From the NCBI RefSeq assembly GCF_923081025.1, contig NZ_CAKLPZ010000001.1, forward strand, positions 1,426,001 through 1,490,000: a stretch of 64,000 nt of DNA. The letters run 5' to 3'. Source of the DNA: Neolewinella maritima. Lineage in GTDB: Bacteria; Bacteroidota; Bacteroidia; Chitinophagales; Saprospiraceae. The first letter of the stretch is position 1, and each line of letters starts with the position of its first letter. Positions 54,025 to 62,854 of the stretch are shown piece by piece. A model generated the notes under the pieces. The model was not told the origin of the DNA, did no database searches, and saw only the letters and a list, made by a program, of their open reading frames with translations. The translations under genes and the position numbers were made by a program.

Positions 54025-54759
54025 TTACTTGTCCTGACGGGCAAATACGGTGCGCAGCAGCTCCGTATTCCGCAGCGCGGGCTGTTCACGCAATTCCGTT
54101 TCCTTGACCTCGATCAGGCCGAACATTCCTTCCAGTGCGCGCTGGGTCACGTAAGTATCCAGTTCCGGCTCCGTTTTTTGCACAAACGGGATCTTGTTGT
54201 AGGCCGCAACGACCTTGGCCCATATTTCGTTGGCGTTCACCTCGTCGAGGGCTGCCCGAATCACCGGTTGGAATTCACCGGTCAGGGCCGAAGACGTGTT
54301 AGACTCCAGGTAACGGGTCGCTGCATCCTGCTCACCCATCAGCAGGTTCATCGCATCCTTAAAGGTGAGCCCCTTGATGGCGCTGACGAAGATGGGGGTA
54401 GCCTTCTTAGCCGCCGTCTCGGCCGCCCGGTTGATGCGGAAGGTAAGGTCCTGCTCGACGTTGCCGAAACCGGGCAGGGCACTGACCCTGCTCACGATAG
54501 CCTGCGCCTCCTCCGGTAGCAGGATCTTGTATGGACTCATCAGGTAGCCGTCTTGAGCGGATAGCGAAGTGACGGCCTTGCCCACTCCCTGGTCCAGTGC
54601 TTCTTTGAGGGCGCTGCCGACCTCCTCATCACTCAACGGGTTCTCCCCACTGAGGATACCGGAAGCCTTATCCGCTAATTTGCCGAGCTTACCGAGTTGG
54701 GCCGTGGCGGGAAGGGAAAGACAGGCGAGAGCGATAAATAGCAGTAGGATGCGGCGCAT
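54025..54759 (-). CDS. DUF4197 secreted protein
   Basis: This 244-residue protein has a signal peptide (RILLLFIALACLSLPATAQ) and an all-helical DUF4197 domain (LSDEEVGSALKEALDQGVGKAV, about 42-63, and NLLMGEQDAATRYLESNTS, about 138-156). The family is widespread in Gram-negative bacteria and has no known function. It should be periplasmic. It is on the same strand as the receptor downstream, but the 143-base gap makes cotranscription uncertain. Confidence 0.88.
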   Translation of the reverse strand: MRRILLLFIALACLSLPATAQLGKLGKLADKASGILSGENPLSDEEVGSALKEALDQGVGKAVTSLSAQDGYLMSPYKILLPEEAQAIVSRVSALPGFGNVEQDLTFRINRAAETAAKKATPIFVSAIKGLTFKDAMNLLMGEQDAATRYLESNTSSALTGEFQPVIRAALDEVNANEIWAKVVAAYNKIPFVQKTEPELDTYVTQRALEGMFGLIEVKETELREQPALRNTELLRTVFARQDK

Positions 54760-54816
54760 AAGGGCAGGTATTTGTGTAAGAACACCTATGGACGGCCGAA
54801 GATTACTACCGAATCG

Positions 54817-55881
54817 TTAAGAAGTGACGAGGTATTCCCGCGTGACGCCCTCTACTTCCATGATGAGGTCGGCGCCGTAGAGTCCGGCGGGCGTCTGGTA
54901 GCCCGGCTTCACTTCCCCGGCCAGTACGCGCTTTACGATGATGAGAGCCGTGATGGCGGTGAGCGTGTAGCCCTCCGGCGTCCGCAGTCGCGCGGCAACG
55001 GTCTTGCCCCCGGCATCCTTCACCTCGCCATACACGTAGCTCTCGGCCTTTTCGCGCTGGGTATCATCCGGACCGGCCGGCCGGGCCTCAATCTTCTTGC
55101 GCAGGTAGTTTTTGACTACGCCCAATCGCAGCAGGGGACCGAGGTAGTTGCTGCGCTGCATCGTCTTGATCTGCGCCGGTGGCACGGCGAAGTAAGTACT
55201 GATATTGGGGATACCGGTCGTGAAGAAGGCCGTAAACACATCACCCCACGGTATGGTCACCGCCTGCAGGGAGGCCTGCTCCGTAAACGGAAAGCTCCGC
55301 GTAGCGTAAGCCGCCTTCACCGGCTTGATCTTACCGTGCTCCCGGATGGCTCCTCCCGATCCTAATCCGCCCAGCATCGTCTTGGCCGTGCCGTGGCTCA
55401 GCATACCGCCTTTCCACGCGAAGGCCAAGATCAGTTCGGTCGCCTGCGGCAGTTTCTCTTTGAGGTAAGCGGCCATACAGTCCGTAGGTACTACGTCGAA
55501 GCCTACGCCCGACATCAGCATCACCCCCGCAGCTTCCGCCTCCTTCGCCCGTCGGGCGCCCATAGCGAACACCGGTATCTCCCCCGTGATATCCAGATAG
55601 TGAGTGCCCGTTGCCAGGCACACCTGCTGCATCGCATCGGCGGTATCGATGAAGGGGCCGGCGGCGTGTAGTACCACCTTCTGATGCTGCAGTAGATCGG
55701 TCAACTCCGTCGTATTGCGCAGGTCTACCGCCCGGTAGGGGTAGCCGAACTCGTGGTGTAATTGCTCCAGCTTCTCGGCGTTGCGACCGCTCAGCAGGGG
55801 GGTGAGTCCGTAGTCGGCACACATGCGTACGATCAGGCGTCCGGTATAGCCGTAGGCGCCGTAGAGTAGAAAGTCGGTCAT
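54817..55881 (-). CDS. Saccharopine-dehydrogenase-like (trans-acting enoyl reductase type) oxidoreductase
   Basis: This 354-residue protein has an N-terminal Rossmann fold (DFLLYGAYGYTGRLIVRM, residues 3-20) of the saccharopine dehydrogenase type and a C-terminal substrate domain. It groups with the trans-acting enoyl-reductase-like members rather than true lysine-pathway enzymes. The substrate is unknown. The coding sequence is preceded by a C-rich (template G-rich) tract with repeats and a G-quadruplex motif just upstream of the ATG. Confidence 0.85.
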   Translation of the reverse strand: MTDFLLYGAYGYTGRLIVRMCADYGLTPLLSGRNAEKLEQLHHEFGYPYRAVDLRNTTELTDLLQHQKVVLHAAGPFIDTADAMQQVCLATGTHYLDITGEIPVFAMGARRAKEAEAAGVMLMSGVGFDVVPTDCMAAYLKEKLPQATELILAFAWKGGMLSHGTAKTMLGGLGSGGAIREHGKIKPVKAAYATRSFPFTEQASLQAVTIPWGDVFTAFFTTGIPNISTYFAVPPAQIKTMQRSNYLGPLLRLGVVKNYLRKKIEARPAGPDDTQREKAESYVYGEVKDAGGKTVAARLRTPEGYTLTAITALIIVKRVLAGEVKPGYQTPAGLYGADLIMEVEGVTREYLVTS

Positions 55882-55885
55882 GGCA

Positions 55886-56016
55886 GGGGGTTAAGGGGAG
55901 AGGGAGGTAGGGGGAGAAGGAGTTAAGGGGTGAAGGGGTTAAGGCGGACTGTTGGAGGTGGTAAGCGTAGGGCGGGGGCGCGGGTGCGGTGGTTGGTGTG
56001 AGGGGGAGAGGGAGGT
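55886..56016 (+). repeat. G-rich intergenic tract with direct repeats and a G-quadruplex motif
   Basis: Four G-runs at 55886-55890, 55895-55898, 55902-55904 and 55910-55914, with loops of 4, 3 and 5 bases, match the G-quadruplex pattern immediately upstream of the minus-strand ATG at 55881. The words TTAAGGGG recur, and the 14-mer GGGGAGAGGGAGGT occurs at 55895-55908 and again at 56003-56016. Between them, at 55976-55988, GGGCGCGGGTGCG looks like the 19-bp motif with six bases deleted. Confidence 0.55.
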
Positions 56017-56039
56017 GGAGGCACGCAAGGTGTAAAAAC

Positions 56040-56070
56040 TTTGGCACTCCGGATGTTGTGCCTATCTTTG
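56040..56070 (+). promoter_or_regulatory. trp operon promoter
   Basis: TTTG (56040-56043), a 19-base spacer and TATCTTTG (56063-56070) match the Bacteroidota promoter consensus without a mismatch. The leader-peptide ATG begins at 56075, so the predicted transcription start is at or near the A of that ATG. Confidence 0.8.
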
Positions 56071-56074
56071 GGGC

Positions 56075-56122
56075 ATGCAGAAGCAAATGCTTGTTTGGTG
56101 GCCCGTACGTACTCATTCCTGA
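56075..56122 (+). CDS. trpL: trp leader peptide with tandem Trp codons
   Basis: This is a 15-codon reading frame, MQKQMLVWWPVRTHS, with two adjacent TGG codons (56096-56101) in its middle and a TGA stop. It sits between a consensus promoter and a strong intrinsic terminator directly upstream of trpE. That is the layout of a ribosome-mediated attenuator: when charged tRNA-Trp is scarce, a ribosome stalls on the Trp codons and blocks formation of the terminator. The ATG is at or next to the predicted transcription start, so this peptide would be translated from a leaderless mRNA. It is too short for ordinary gene finding. Confidence 0.8.
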   Translation: MQKQMLVWWPVRTHS

Positions 56123-56147
56123 GCACCTAAGGTCCTGCACGTAATAT

Positions 56148-56181
56148 AAAAGGCCCGTCGGATGCTCCGGCGGGCCTTTTT
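56148..56181 (+). terminator. trp attenuator terminator
   Basis: AAAAGGCCCGTCGG (56148-56161) pairs with CCGGCGGGCCTTTT (56167-56180) through a 14-bp stem with one G-T pair and a 5-base loop, followed by a T-run (56177-56181). It ends 36 bases before the trpE start. Trp codons in the leader (GGTG, 56097-56100) could pair with CACC at 56124-56127. The stretch AGGTCC (56130-56135) could pair imperfectly with the 5' arm of the terminator. This is by eye and not computed. Confidence 0.85.
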
Positions 56182-56217
56182 CCGTCCCGTCGGGTACCGA
56201 ATAAACTCTTTAGCCCC

Positions 56218-57663
56218 TTGTCTACCTCCGCTACCGTTGCTCCTCCTTCGACTACCGCCCTACGGGTGGTCACCCGCCGCCTGACGGCCGATCAGCTCAC
56301 CCCCGTGTCGCTGTACCTCTCCCTGCGCGACCGCTTTACCGATCCGGTGCTCCTGGAATCTAACGAGACGCGGCACAACGAACACTACTTCAGTATCATC
56401 GGCCTGGATACGCTGGCCTACTACCGGGTGGATGAACAGACCATCAGCCGCGGCAGGATAGGGCAGGAGACCACTACACTGCCGGTCACGGACACCGATA
56501 CGGTGAGCAAGGACCTATCGGCCTATCTGCAGTCTTTCGACATCGACTACGGGCAGACCACCCCGCTCGTGCGGCAGTTCAACGGCCTGATCGGCCACAC
56601 CAACTTCGAGGGGGTGGGGTACTTCGACTCACTGCGCTTTTCCAATCCTTCGCACCTGCGGTCCCCCGCCCTGAGGTACCACCTGTACCGCTTCGTGCTC
56701 GTGTTCCATCATTACCGCGACGAGCTGCTGCTACTGGAGAACCTGCCGGTGGGGGAGGAGAGTCGGCTTGATGAGGTAGAGCAAGCGATCCGCGCCGGGG
56801 GCACCGTGCATCCCTTCGATACGGAGGGGGAGGAGCGGAGTAACCTGACCGATGCGCAATACCGCGACCTCGTCAGCAAGGGCAAGCACCACTGCCAGGT
56901 GGGTGACGTATTTCAGATCGTGCTGAGCCGGCAGTTTCGGCAGGATTTTACGGGCGATGAGTTTCAGGTGTACCGGGCGCTGCGGAGTATCAATCCCTCG
57001 CCCTACCTGTTCTACTTCGACTACGGCGACTACCGGATCATGGGTAGCAGTCCGGAGAGCCAGATGGTGATCCGCGACGGACTGGCGCGGCTAAACCCCA
57101 TTGCCGGCACCTACCGCCGCAGTGGCGATGCGGAGCGCGACCGCCTGGCCACCGAGCAGCTACTGGCCGACCCAAAGGAGAATGCCGAGCACGTCATGTT
57201 GGTGGACCTGGCCCGCAACGACCTGAGTCGGCATACCCGCGACGTAACCGTGCGTAGCCTAAGGGAAGTGCACTACTACAGCCACGTGATCCACCTGGTG
57301 AGTACGGTAGACGGCAAGCTGGAGCGGCAGGATGAAGCCGTGCGCATCTTTGGCGACACTTTTCCGGCCGGTACACTGAGCGGTGCGCCGAAGTACCGGG
57401 CCATCCAACTCATCGACAAGTACGAGAATCAGCAGCGAGGATTTTACGGTGGGGCCATCGGCTTTATCGACTTCGATGGGGGGATGAACCAGGCGATCCT
57501 GATACGCTCCTTCTTTAGTCAGGACAATACGCTGTACTACCAGGCCGGCGCCGGTGTGGTGGCGGCCAGCGACGAAGAGAGCGAGCTGCAGGAAGTGTAC
57601 CACAAGCTGGGGGCGCTAACTAAGGCACTGACCAAGGCGGAGGGACTGGCGGCTAGCTTTTAG
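56218..57663 (+). CDS. trpE: Anthranilate synthase component I
   Basis: This 481-residue chorismate-utilising enzyme makes anthranilate together with the glutamine amidotransferase TrpG. It has the LLES feedback-binding motif (VLLESNETRHNEHYFSIIG) that marks Trp-inhibited TrpE rather than PabB. Catalytic-domain motifs are GSSPESQMVI, NPIAGTYRRSG, LVDLARNDLSRHTRDV, PAGTLSGAPKYRAIQLID and GFYGGAIGFIDFDG. The reading frame begins with TTG at 56218. A GTG about 16 codons later is possible but would shorten the N-terminal domain. Regulation by the leader just upstream is expected. Confidence 0.95.
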   Translation: MSTSATVAPPSTTALRVVTRRLTADQLTPVSLYLSLRDRFTDPVLLESNETRHNEHYFSIIGLDTLAYYRVDEQTISRGRIGQETTTLPVTDTDTVSKDLSAYLQSFDIDYGQTTPLVRQFNGLIGHTNFEGVGYFDSLRFSNPSHLRSPALRYHLYRFVLVFHHYRDELLLLENLPVGEESRLDEVEQAIRAGGTVHPFDTEGEERSNLTDAQYRDLVSKGKHHCQVGDVFQIVLSRQFRQDFTGDEFQVYRALRSINPSPYLFYFDYGDYRIMGSSPESQMVIRDGLARLNPIAGTYRRSGDAERDRLATEQLLADPKENAEHVMLVDLARNDLSRHTRDVTVRSLREVHYYSHVIHLVSTVDGKLERQDEAVRIFGDTFPAGTLSGAPKYRAIQLIDKYENQQRGFYGGAIGFIDFDGGMNQAILIRSFFSQDNTLYYQAGAGVVAASDEESELQEVYHKLGALTKALTKAEGLAASF

Positions 57664-57722
57664 GTTCAACCCCGAATAATACAGTTTAAAGGCACGGATT
57701 TTATTGGTTTTAATTGCTACGT

Positions 57723-58315
<593 letters not shown>

Positions 58316-58319
<4 letters not shown>

Positions 58320-59512
58320 AACATATCGATATCGACGCCCGCGGCTACTACGGTCGCTTCGGAGGAGCCTACATCCCCGAAATGCTGCACGGTAACGTAG
58401 AGCAACTACGCCGTAGCTACCGCGAAATGACCGCCGACCCCAAGTTCCGGGAGGAGTTCGACCTGCTGCTAAAGGATTACGTAGGTCGGCCCAGCCCCCT
58501 GTACTACGCCGAGCGGCTCAGCAAGCACTACGGTACCCAGGTGTACCTGAAGCGCGAAGACCTCAACCACACCGGGGCGCACAAGATCAATAACACTATC
58601 GGTCAGATCCTACTGGCCGAGCGACTCGGGAAGAAGCGCATCATCGCCGAGACGGGTGCCGGTCAGCACGGCGTAGCTACGGCTACCGTCTGTGCCCTCA
58701 AGGGCCTGCAGTGCATCGTCTATATGGGTGAGGTCGACATTGCACGCCAGGCTCCCAACGTAGCCCGCATGAAGATGCTAGGTGCCGAGGTACGCCCGGC
58801 CCTCAGCGGTAGCCGTACGCTTAAGGATGCGACCAACGAAGCGATCCGCGACTGGATCAATAATCCCGAGGACACCCACTACATCATCGGCTCGGTCGTA
58901 GGACCGCACCCATACCCCGATATGGTGGCCCGTTTTCAGTCAGTGATCAGCGAGGAGACCAAGTGGCAGCTACAGGAAAAGATCGGTAGAGACTACCCCG
59001 ATGCGGTCGTCGCCTGCGTGGGTGGCGGAAGCAATGCCGCCGGAGCGTTCTACCACTACCTGAACGATGAGCGGGTCCGCCTGGTAGCCGTCGAAGCCGC
59101 CGGCCTGGGGGTTGATAGCGGGGAGTCCGCCGCGACCAGTCAGCTCGGTACCGAAGGCATCATCCACGGTAGCCGCACCCTGCTCATGCAGACCGAAGAC
59201 GGACAGATCGTAGAGCCTTACAGCATTTCGGCCGGACTCGATTACCCCGGTATTGGTCCGCTCCACGCCTTCCTGATCGATAGCAATCGTGCCGAAGCCA
59301 TCAGCGTCACGGACGCTGATGCCCTGGCCGCCGCCCTCTTCGTAGCCCGACAGGAGGGCATCATCCCTGCCCTGGAAACCGCCCATGCCTTTGCCGCGCT
59401 CGACCAGATGGAATATAGTGCGGATGATGTGATCGTTGTTTGTCTGAGTGGGAGAGGAGATAAGGACCTGGCTGCCTTCTCCTCTTACCTCGATAGTGAA
59501 CCGCTCAAGTAA
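58316..59512 (+). CDS. trpB: Tryptophan synthase beta chain
   Basis: This 398-residue PLP enzyme condenses indole and serine to tryptophan. The PLP lysine is Lys90 in [10 protein letters not shown], and the phosphate loop [10 protein letters not shown] is near 237-246. It is the usual TrpB1 type that pairs with TrpA, encoded 70 bases downstream. No trpD, trpC or trpF gene lies between trpG and trpB, so those steps are encoded elsewhere. Confidence 0.96.
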
Positions 59513-59582
59513 GCAGGAACAGTACGCTGATTCCCCAACCTACATCCACTCAGCGTACAACGCCTCGACCTAATTCATTGCC

Positions 59583-60371
59583 ATGAACCGCCTTTCTAAG
59601 CTCTTCGCCGATAAGCCCCGCGACGTACTCAACGTCTACTTTACCGCCGGCTATCCCGCCCTGGATAGTACCGTGCCGGTCATCACTGCCCTGGCCGAAT
59701 CCGGAGCCGACCTGATCGAGATCGGTATGCCCTACTCCGACCCCATGGCCGACGGCGAGACCATCCAGCGGAGCAGCATGCAGGCGCTTTCCAACGGCAT
59801 GACCCTAAAGCTGCTGTTCGAGCAGATCGCCGAAGCACGGCGGCACACCGAGGTGCCCCTGGTACTGATGGGCTACTACAATCAGCTGATGCAGTACGGT
59901 CCCGACCGCTTCGTAGACAAGGCCGCCGAGGCAGGCGTAGACGGCCTGATCCTACCCGACCTGCCGGCCTATGAGTACCAGCGTGATTTCCGCGACATCG
60001 CCGAGCGCGCCGGTCTGGAGATCAGCTTCCTGGTCACTCCCCAGACTACCGACGAGCGCATCCGCGAGATCGCGGCGACTAGCACCGGCTTCATGTACGT
60101 GGTGTCCAGCAGCAGCATCACCGGGGGCAGTGCACAGATCAGTGACCGGCAGCGGGCCTACTTCGACCGCATCGCCGCACTCGGATTAGATAACCCAAAA
60201 CTTATCGGCTTCGGGATCAGCGACGCCCGGACCTTCCGCACGGCCTGTGAGTACTTCAATGGGGCCATCATTGGCAGCGCATTCATCCGCGCACTCCACG
60301 GGCAGGACGAGCGGGTAGCGGAGGCGACCCGGGAGTTCGTGCACGGAATTCTTGCCCCGGTCACGGCCTGA
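59583..60371 (+). CDS. trpA: Tryptophan synthase alpha chain
   Basis: This 262-residue TIM-barrel enzyme cleaves indole-3-glycerol phosphate to indole, which passes through the tunnel to TrpB. Catalytic residues are Glu46 (LIEIGMPYSD) and Asp57 (PMADGET). It is the last trp gene; miaA follows 9 bases after its stop. Confidence 0.96.
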   Translation: MNRLSKLFADKPRDVLNVYFTAGYPALDSTVPVITALAESGADLIEIGMPYSDPMADGETIQRSSMQALSNGMTLKLLFEQIAEARRHTEVPLVLMGYYNQLMQYGPDRFVDKAAEAGVDGLILPDLPAYEYQRDFRDIAERAGLEISFLVTPQTTDERIREIAATSTGFMYVVSSSSITGGSAQISDRQRAYFDRIAALGLDNPKLIGFGISDARTFRTACEYFNGAIIGSAFIRALHGQDERVAEATREFVHGILAPVTA

Positions 60372-60380
60372 GCGGATCGG

Positions 60381-61256
60381 ATGAAGCACCTCATCGTCAT
60401 TGGCGGTCCTACGGCCAGCGGCAAGACAGCGCTGGCCATTCAGCTGGCCCAGCATTACGGCACGGAGATCATCAGTGCCGACAGCCGGCAGTTCTACCGG
60501 GAGTTGTGCATTGGAAATGCTCGTCCATCGGAGGAAGAGCTTGACGCCGCTCCCCACCACTTTATTGCGGACCGTAGCGTGACTGCTCCCTTATCGGCCG
60601 GCGCGTTTGCTGACGAAGCCCTGGTACGGCTGGCTGATCTGCATGCACGCCACGATGTGGTCATCGCGGTAGGTGGAAGTGGGCTTTACCTGCGGGCATT
60701 GTGTGAGGGGCTCGATGAGTTCCCCCCCGTCACGCCAGAGGCTACGCTAGCCGTAGCGGCGCTGGAAGAACGCGAGGGCCTGCCGGGCTTACAGCGCGCC
60801 GTGGAACAGGTCGATCCGGTGTACTATGCTACCGTTGATCGACAGAACGGACGACGCCTACAGCGTGCGTTGCGGGTAAGTTATTCCGCTGACCGTCCCT
60901 ACAGCAGCTTTCTGGGTCAGCGTGTGGAGCGCCCCTTCATATCTCACTGCTTCATGCCCCGGATAGATCGTACGCTGCTTTACCGTCATATCGAAGGGCG
61001 CGTGCGCAGGATGCTAGAGAATGGACTGGAGGCCGAAGCGCGGAAATTGTACCCGCTACGCGATCTCCGTCCGATGCAGACCGTCGGGTACCAGGAATGG
61101 TGGCCCTATATAGTGGGTGAAGGGACTATCGGGGAGGTGCAGATGTTGATCGAGCGGAATAGTCGCCGATACGCCAAGCGGCAGTTGACCTGGTTCCGGG
61201 AGTATCAGTCCGTAGATGATTTGTCCGAGATAGTAAAAAGCGTACGAAATATCTGA
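60381..61256 (+). CDS. miaA: tRNA dimethylallyltransferase
   Basis: This 291-residue enzyme adds the dimethylallyl group to A37 of tRNAs reading UNN codons, making the substrate of MiaB (39858-41294). The P-loop is GPTASGKT at 9-16, the DSRQFYREL segment and the RLQRALRVSY stretch follow. tRNA-Trp is one of its substrates in other bacteria, so its place 9 bases after trpA, within the trp transcription unit, is of interest. MiaA activity is known to affect trp attenuation in enteric bacteria, and cotranscription here could link the two (inference). Confidence 0.95.
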   Translation: MKHLIVIGGPTASGKTALAIQLAQHYGTEIISADSRQFYRELCIGNARPSEEELDAAPHHFIADRSVTAPLSAGAFADEALVRLADLHARHDVVIAVGGSGLYLRALCEGLDEFPPVTPEATLAVAALEEREGLPGLQRAVEQVDPVYYATVDRQNGRRLQRALRVSYSADRPYSSFLGQRVERPFISHCFMPRIDRTLLYRHIEGRVRRMLENGLEAEARKLYPLRDLRPMQTVGYQEWWPYIVGEGTIGEVQMLIERNSRRYAKRQLTWFREYQSVDDLSEIVKSVRNI

Positions 61257-61372
61257 GTTTCCGCATACCCCATGGGCAATTCTTGCGTTTCCGAGTATGA
61301 TACAGGTTCTTTTGAACCGCATATTCGATCACGGTATCTCGCCAGAATGGCGGATACACATCTTGTTGTGGC

Positions 61373-62824
61373 ATGCAATCAACGTTGACGCTTTGTGCAC
61401 TCCTGTGTACTCTAGCCCTCACGGCTCAGCCGGAGGTCCAGTTCACCGCACTAGATTCCACCTTCGCTAAACCTCTCGGGTTGGTATCTCGTGGTGATGG
61501 TAGTAACCATATTTATATAATCGAAAAGGACGGCGGGATACACCGGTACGATACCGAGACCCACGAAAAGACAGCCTTCCTCAATCTGGCTGAGCGTCTC
61601 ACTACGGTCGGGGAGGGAGGCTTAGTAGGTGGCGCGTTTCACCCCAATGTGGACAGTAACACCTTCTTTATCATGTACACCGTGCCGGGAAGCGGACCGC
61701 TGCAGCCCAGTACCCTTGAACTGAGTCGATTTACACTAGACAAGGACGGCCTGGCCGACCCGACAACTGAGCGCTTAATACTGACGATCCCCAAGCCGGG
61801 CCAGAGTCAGAGCGGTGGTGGAATGGCGTTTGGCCCGGACGGCTACCTGTACGTCGGTATCGGTGACGGGGGAGGACGTTATGACCAGTTCGAGAACGCA
61901 CAGAACCCGCAGTCGCTGATGGGCAAAATCATCCGCATTGATGTCGATGAATCGACTGATGAGCGCAACTACGGCATTCCTACCACCAACCCATTCGCGG
62001 GCAGCACGGATACGCTCGGTGAGATCTGGTCCCTCGGGGTGCGCAATCCTTTCCACATCGCCTTCGACGATAAAACGGGTGACCTATGGATCGGCGATAA
62101 GGCGAACACCTACTGGCAGGAGATCAATTACCAGGCTGCCGGCAACACCGGCGGGCAGAATTACGGCTGGAACTGTATGGAAGGATTCGAAGAATCGACC
62201 CCTTCCTCCCTGCGCTTCTGTGGCAGTGACCTGACTGCCTACGATGCACCCCGGTTGGTGTACGGTCGGGATGGTAACCAAGACCTAAAGGGCGGCTCCG
62301 TCACGGGTGGTGAGGTCTACTACGGTCCGGACACCTCCCTACACGGATTGTACATATTCGGTGACTTTTTTTCGCAGCGGCTGTTCATTTACGATCCAAG
62401 CAGCACCGGCGAGGATTCGGTGCGGGTCATTCTGGACGTGCCGTTCTATAATCTGACCACGTTTGGCATAGACAATCAGGGCGCGCTGTACGCCACCGAT
62501 TACGCCGGTAGCGTGTACCGCATCGGCGCGCCTGGTGCCACCGTCGAGGAGCCTACCAGTACACGGCATGCGGCTCCGTTAGCCTTGACCACCTATCCCA
62601 ACCCCGTACAGGATCGGTTGACCATCAGCCGACCGGCGGAAATGACCGGTCGGGCCACCGCTTCGATCACGGATCTCCACGGGCGCCGGGTGTACCAGAG
62701 CGCTGAATCCTTTACGGCAGCACCGACCATTGATCTGTCCTTACCCGCACTACCCGCAGGGGTCTACGTGCTAGTGGTACGCACTGCGGACCGTGCAGCA
62801 TCCACCCGCCTGATCGTAGAATAA
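61373..62824 (+). CDS. Secreted glucose/sorbosone dehydrogenase-like protein with T9SS sorting domain
   Basis: This 483-residue secreted protein has a signal peptide (TLTLCALLCTLALTAQ), a six-bladed GSDH-type propeller (about 20-395; GGGMAFGPDGYLYVGIGDGGG, SLGVRNPFHIAFDD, QNYGWNCMEGFE) and a C-terminal T9SS type A sorting domain (about 405-483; YPNPVQDRLTI, LPAGVYVLVV). The propeller normally binds PQQ and oxidises aldose sugars or sorbosone, but specificity cannot be told. The sorting domain directs it through the type IX system to the cell surface or medium. A paralogue follows in tandem. Confidence 0.92.
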   Translation: MQSTLTLCALLCTLALTAQPEVQFTALDSTFAKPLGLVSRGDGSNHIYIIEKDGGIHRYDTETHEKTAFLNLAERLTTVGEGGLVGGAFHPNVDSNTFFIMYTVPGSGPLQPSTLELSRFTLDKDGLADPTTERLILTIPKPGQSQSGGGMAFGPDGYLYVGIGDGGGRYDQFENAQNPQSLMGKIIRIDVDESTDERNYGIPTTNPFAGSTDTLGEIWSLGVRNPFHIAFDDKTGDLWIGDKANTYWQEINYQAAGNTGGQNYGWNCMEGFEESTPSSLRFCGSDLTAYDAPRLVYGRDGNQDLKGGSVTGGEVYYGPDTSLHGLYIFGDFFSQRLFIYDPSSTGEDSVRVILDVPFYNLTTFGIDNQGALYATDYAGSVYRIGAPGATVEEPTSTRHAAPLALTTYPNPVQDRLTISRPAEMTGRATASITDLHGRRVYQSAESFTAAPTIDLSLPALPAGVYVLVVRTADRAASTRLIVE

Positions 62825-62854
62825 GCCCTAACCACCACTCTGCCTTTCTTCGTT

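Noticed and set aside
55331-56140. A 269-residue minus-strand frame crossing the oxidoreductase start and the trp leader
   Set aside because: Low-complexity Pro, Leu and Thr sequence caused by the G-rich tract, overlapping a recognised gene and the attenuator.
61303-61320. Small hairpin GGTTC-TTTT-GAACC after miaA
   Set aside because: Only a 5-bp stem and no T-run; not convincing as a terminator, and no tRNA fold can be built around it.
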